From contig NZ_VZDO01000025.1 in the NCBI RefSeq assembly GCF_008802405.1, positions 1-58,620 on the forward strand: 58,620 nt of DNA. Reading direction: 5' to 3'. Of this stretch, positions 58,405 through 58,620 are shown piece by piece. Numbering within the stretch: position 1 is the first letter of the stretch; each line of letters opens with the position of its first letter. The translations under genes and the position numbers were made by a program. Below the pieces are notes generated by a model. It made no database searches and was not told the origin of the DNA. It saw only the letters and a list, made by a program, of their open reading frames with translations. Source of the DNA: Plantimonas leprariae (lineage in GTDB: Bacteria > Pseudomonadota > Alphaproteobacteria > Rhizobiales > Rhizobiaceae).

Positions 58405-58620
58405 ATGAACGCCGACGCCGCGGGCCGCGTCGTGCAGGGCGTCCTGTCCGGCGTCGGCTTCATCGGGGCCGGGGCGCTGCTGCATGGCGGCAGCGGCCAG
58501 CAGGTGCATGGGCTCGCGACGGCGGCCAGCATCTGGGTGTCGGCGGCGATAGGAACGGCGGCGGCGCTCGCGGTCTGGCCGCTGATCGCGGGCGGCGTGA
58601 CGCTGGGACTGTTCGTGCTT
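58405..58620 (+). pseudogene. MgtC/SapB, 5'-truncated second copy, runs off the window
   Basis: The 72 codons from ATG 58405 match residues 60-131 of the mgtC gene at 3306 (3483-3698) with 12 base and 2 residue differences (about 94%); the last 65 or so bases are identical. The first 59 residues, including the conserved ERSRQ stretch, are absent, and 58230-58404 is unrelated. It is probably a non-functional copy, unless its missing part is supplied by a different upstream start that I cannot see. The sequence continues past the window end. Confidence 0.75.

Noticed and set aside
1-58620. tRNA, rRNA, CRISPR arrays, prophage or conjugation modules
   Set aside because: None seen. The holin-family gene is a chromosomal stress-cluster member without any other phage gene nearby.

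Overview
The window is high-GC DNA dense with protein genes and fits an aerobic alphaproteobacterium of the Hyphomicrobiales, most like Methylobacterium or a near relative. This assignment is an inference. It rests on several HWE-family histidine kinases with stand-alone receivers, DUF3618, CsbD and YsnF-type stress genes, a PQQ glucose dehydrogenase, rhodopsin-blh pairs, and two GGAAC-type promoter candidates resembling alphaproteobacterial EcfG sites. I saw no rRNA, tRNA, CRISPR array, or replication or conjugation gene. Many small decayed gene pieces and a truncated IS point to an accessory region (chromosomal island or megaplasmid).

Layout. 0.3-4.2 kb: rhodopsin copy 1, a Brp/Blh beta-carotene dioxygenase, a Ca2+/cation antiporter, MgtC/SapB and DUF1622, chained by stop/start overlaps. 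4.4-5.8 kb: an HxlR regulator divergent from qorB. 6.1-12.6 kb: nine minus-strand stress/envelope genes (DUF3618, holin-like, PhnA-like, YidB, YsnF, DUF2382, CsbD). 12.7-18.4 kb: PAS-LuxR regulator, CDF metal transporter, DUF2945, AI-2E-family permease and a frameshifted DUF1003 gene. 18.5-21 kb: small genes, a receiver remnant and a catalase-like protein. 21.1-23.9 kb: an HWE kinase with a receiver whose phospho-acceptor Asp is Asn. 24-28 kb: Gfo/Idh/MocA oxidoreductase, an unknown protein and DUF427. 28.3-30.5 kb: RecD2-like helicase. 30.5-31.3 kb: three unrelated gene fragments side by side. 31.5-36.9 kb: two receivers, then an HWE kinase-receiver operon whose receiver end is altered by an IS5-family remnant. 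37.3-39.9 kb: a copper-protein fragment and gcd. 40.2-43.4 kb: rhodopsin copy 2, blh copy 2 and an oxalate decarboxylase. 43.6-47.2 kb: a cold-shock gene, small unknown genes, one receiver and an oxalate decarboxylase remnant. 47.3-51.5 kb: a CDC48-type AAA ATPase, a flavodoxin-like oxidoreductase and a FUSC protein. 51.7-56.8 kb: a zinc alcohol dehydrogenase and a PaoABC-like molybdenum aldehyde oxidoreductase. 57-58.2 kb: the TIGR02587/TIGR02588 pair. 58.4 kb to the end: a 5'-truncated second mgtC.

Most notable: two rhodopsin-blh modules lie about 40 kb apart, about 92% identical in rhodopsin protein. Both rhodopsins carry a DTG motif lacking the usual cytoplasmic proton donor. Each is preceded by GGAAC-N16/17-TGTT exactly 31 nt before the ATG, resembling a general-stress (EcfG) promoter. 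They are wired to different partners: cation transport in one locus, oxalate decarboxylation in the other. Light-driven ion transport may therefore be deployed as a stress response in two alternative gene sets. Remnants of oxdC and mgtC elsewhere in the window suggest further rounds of duplication and loss of these same modules.
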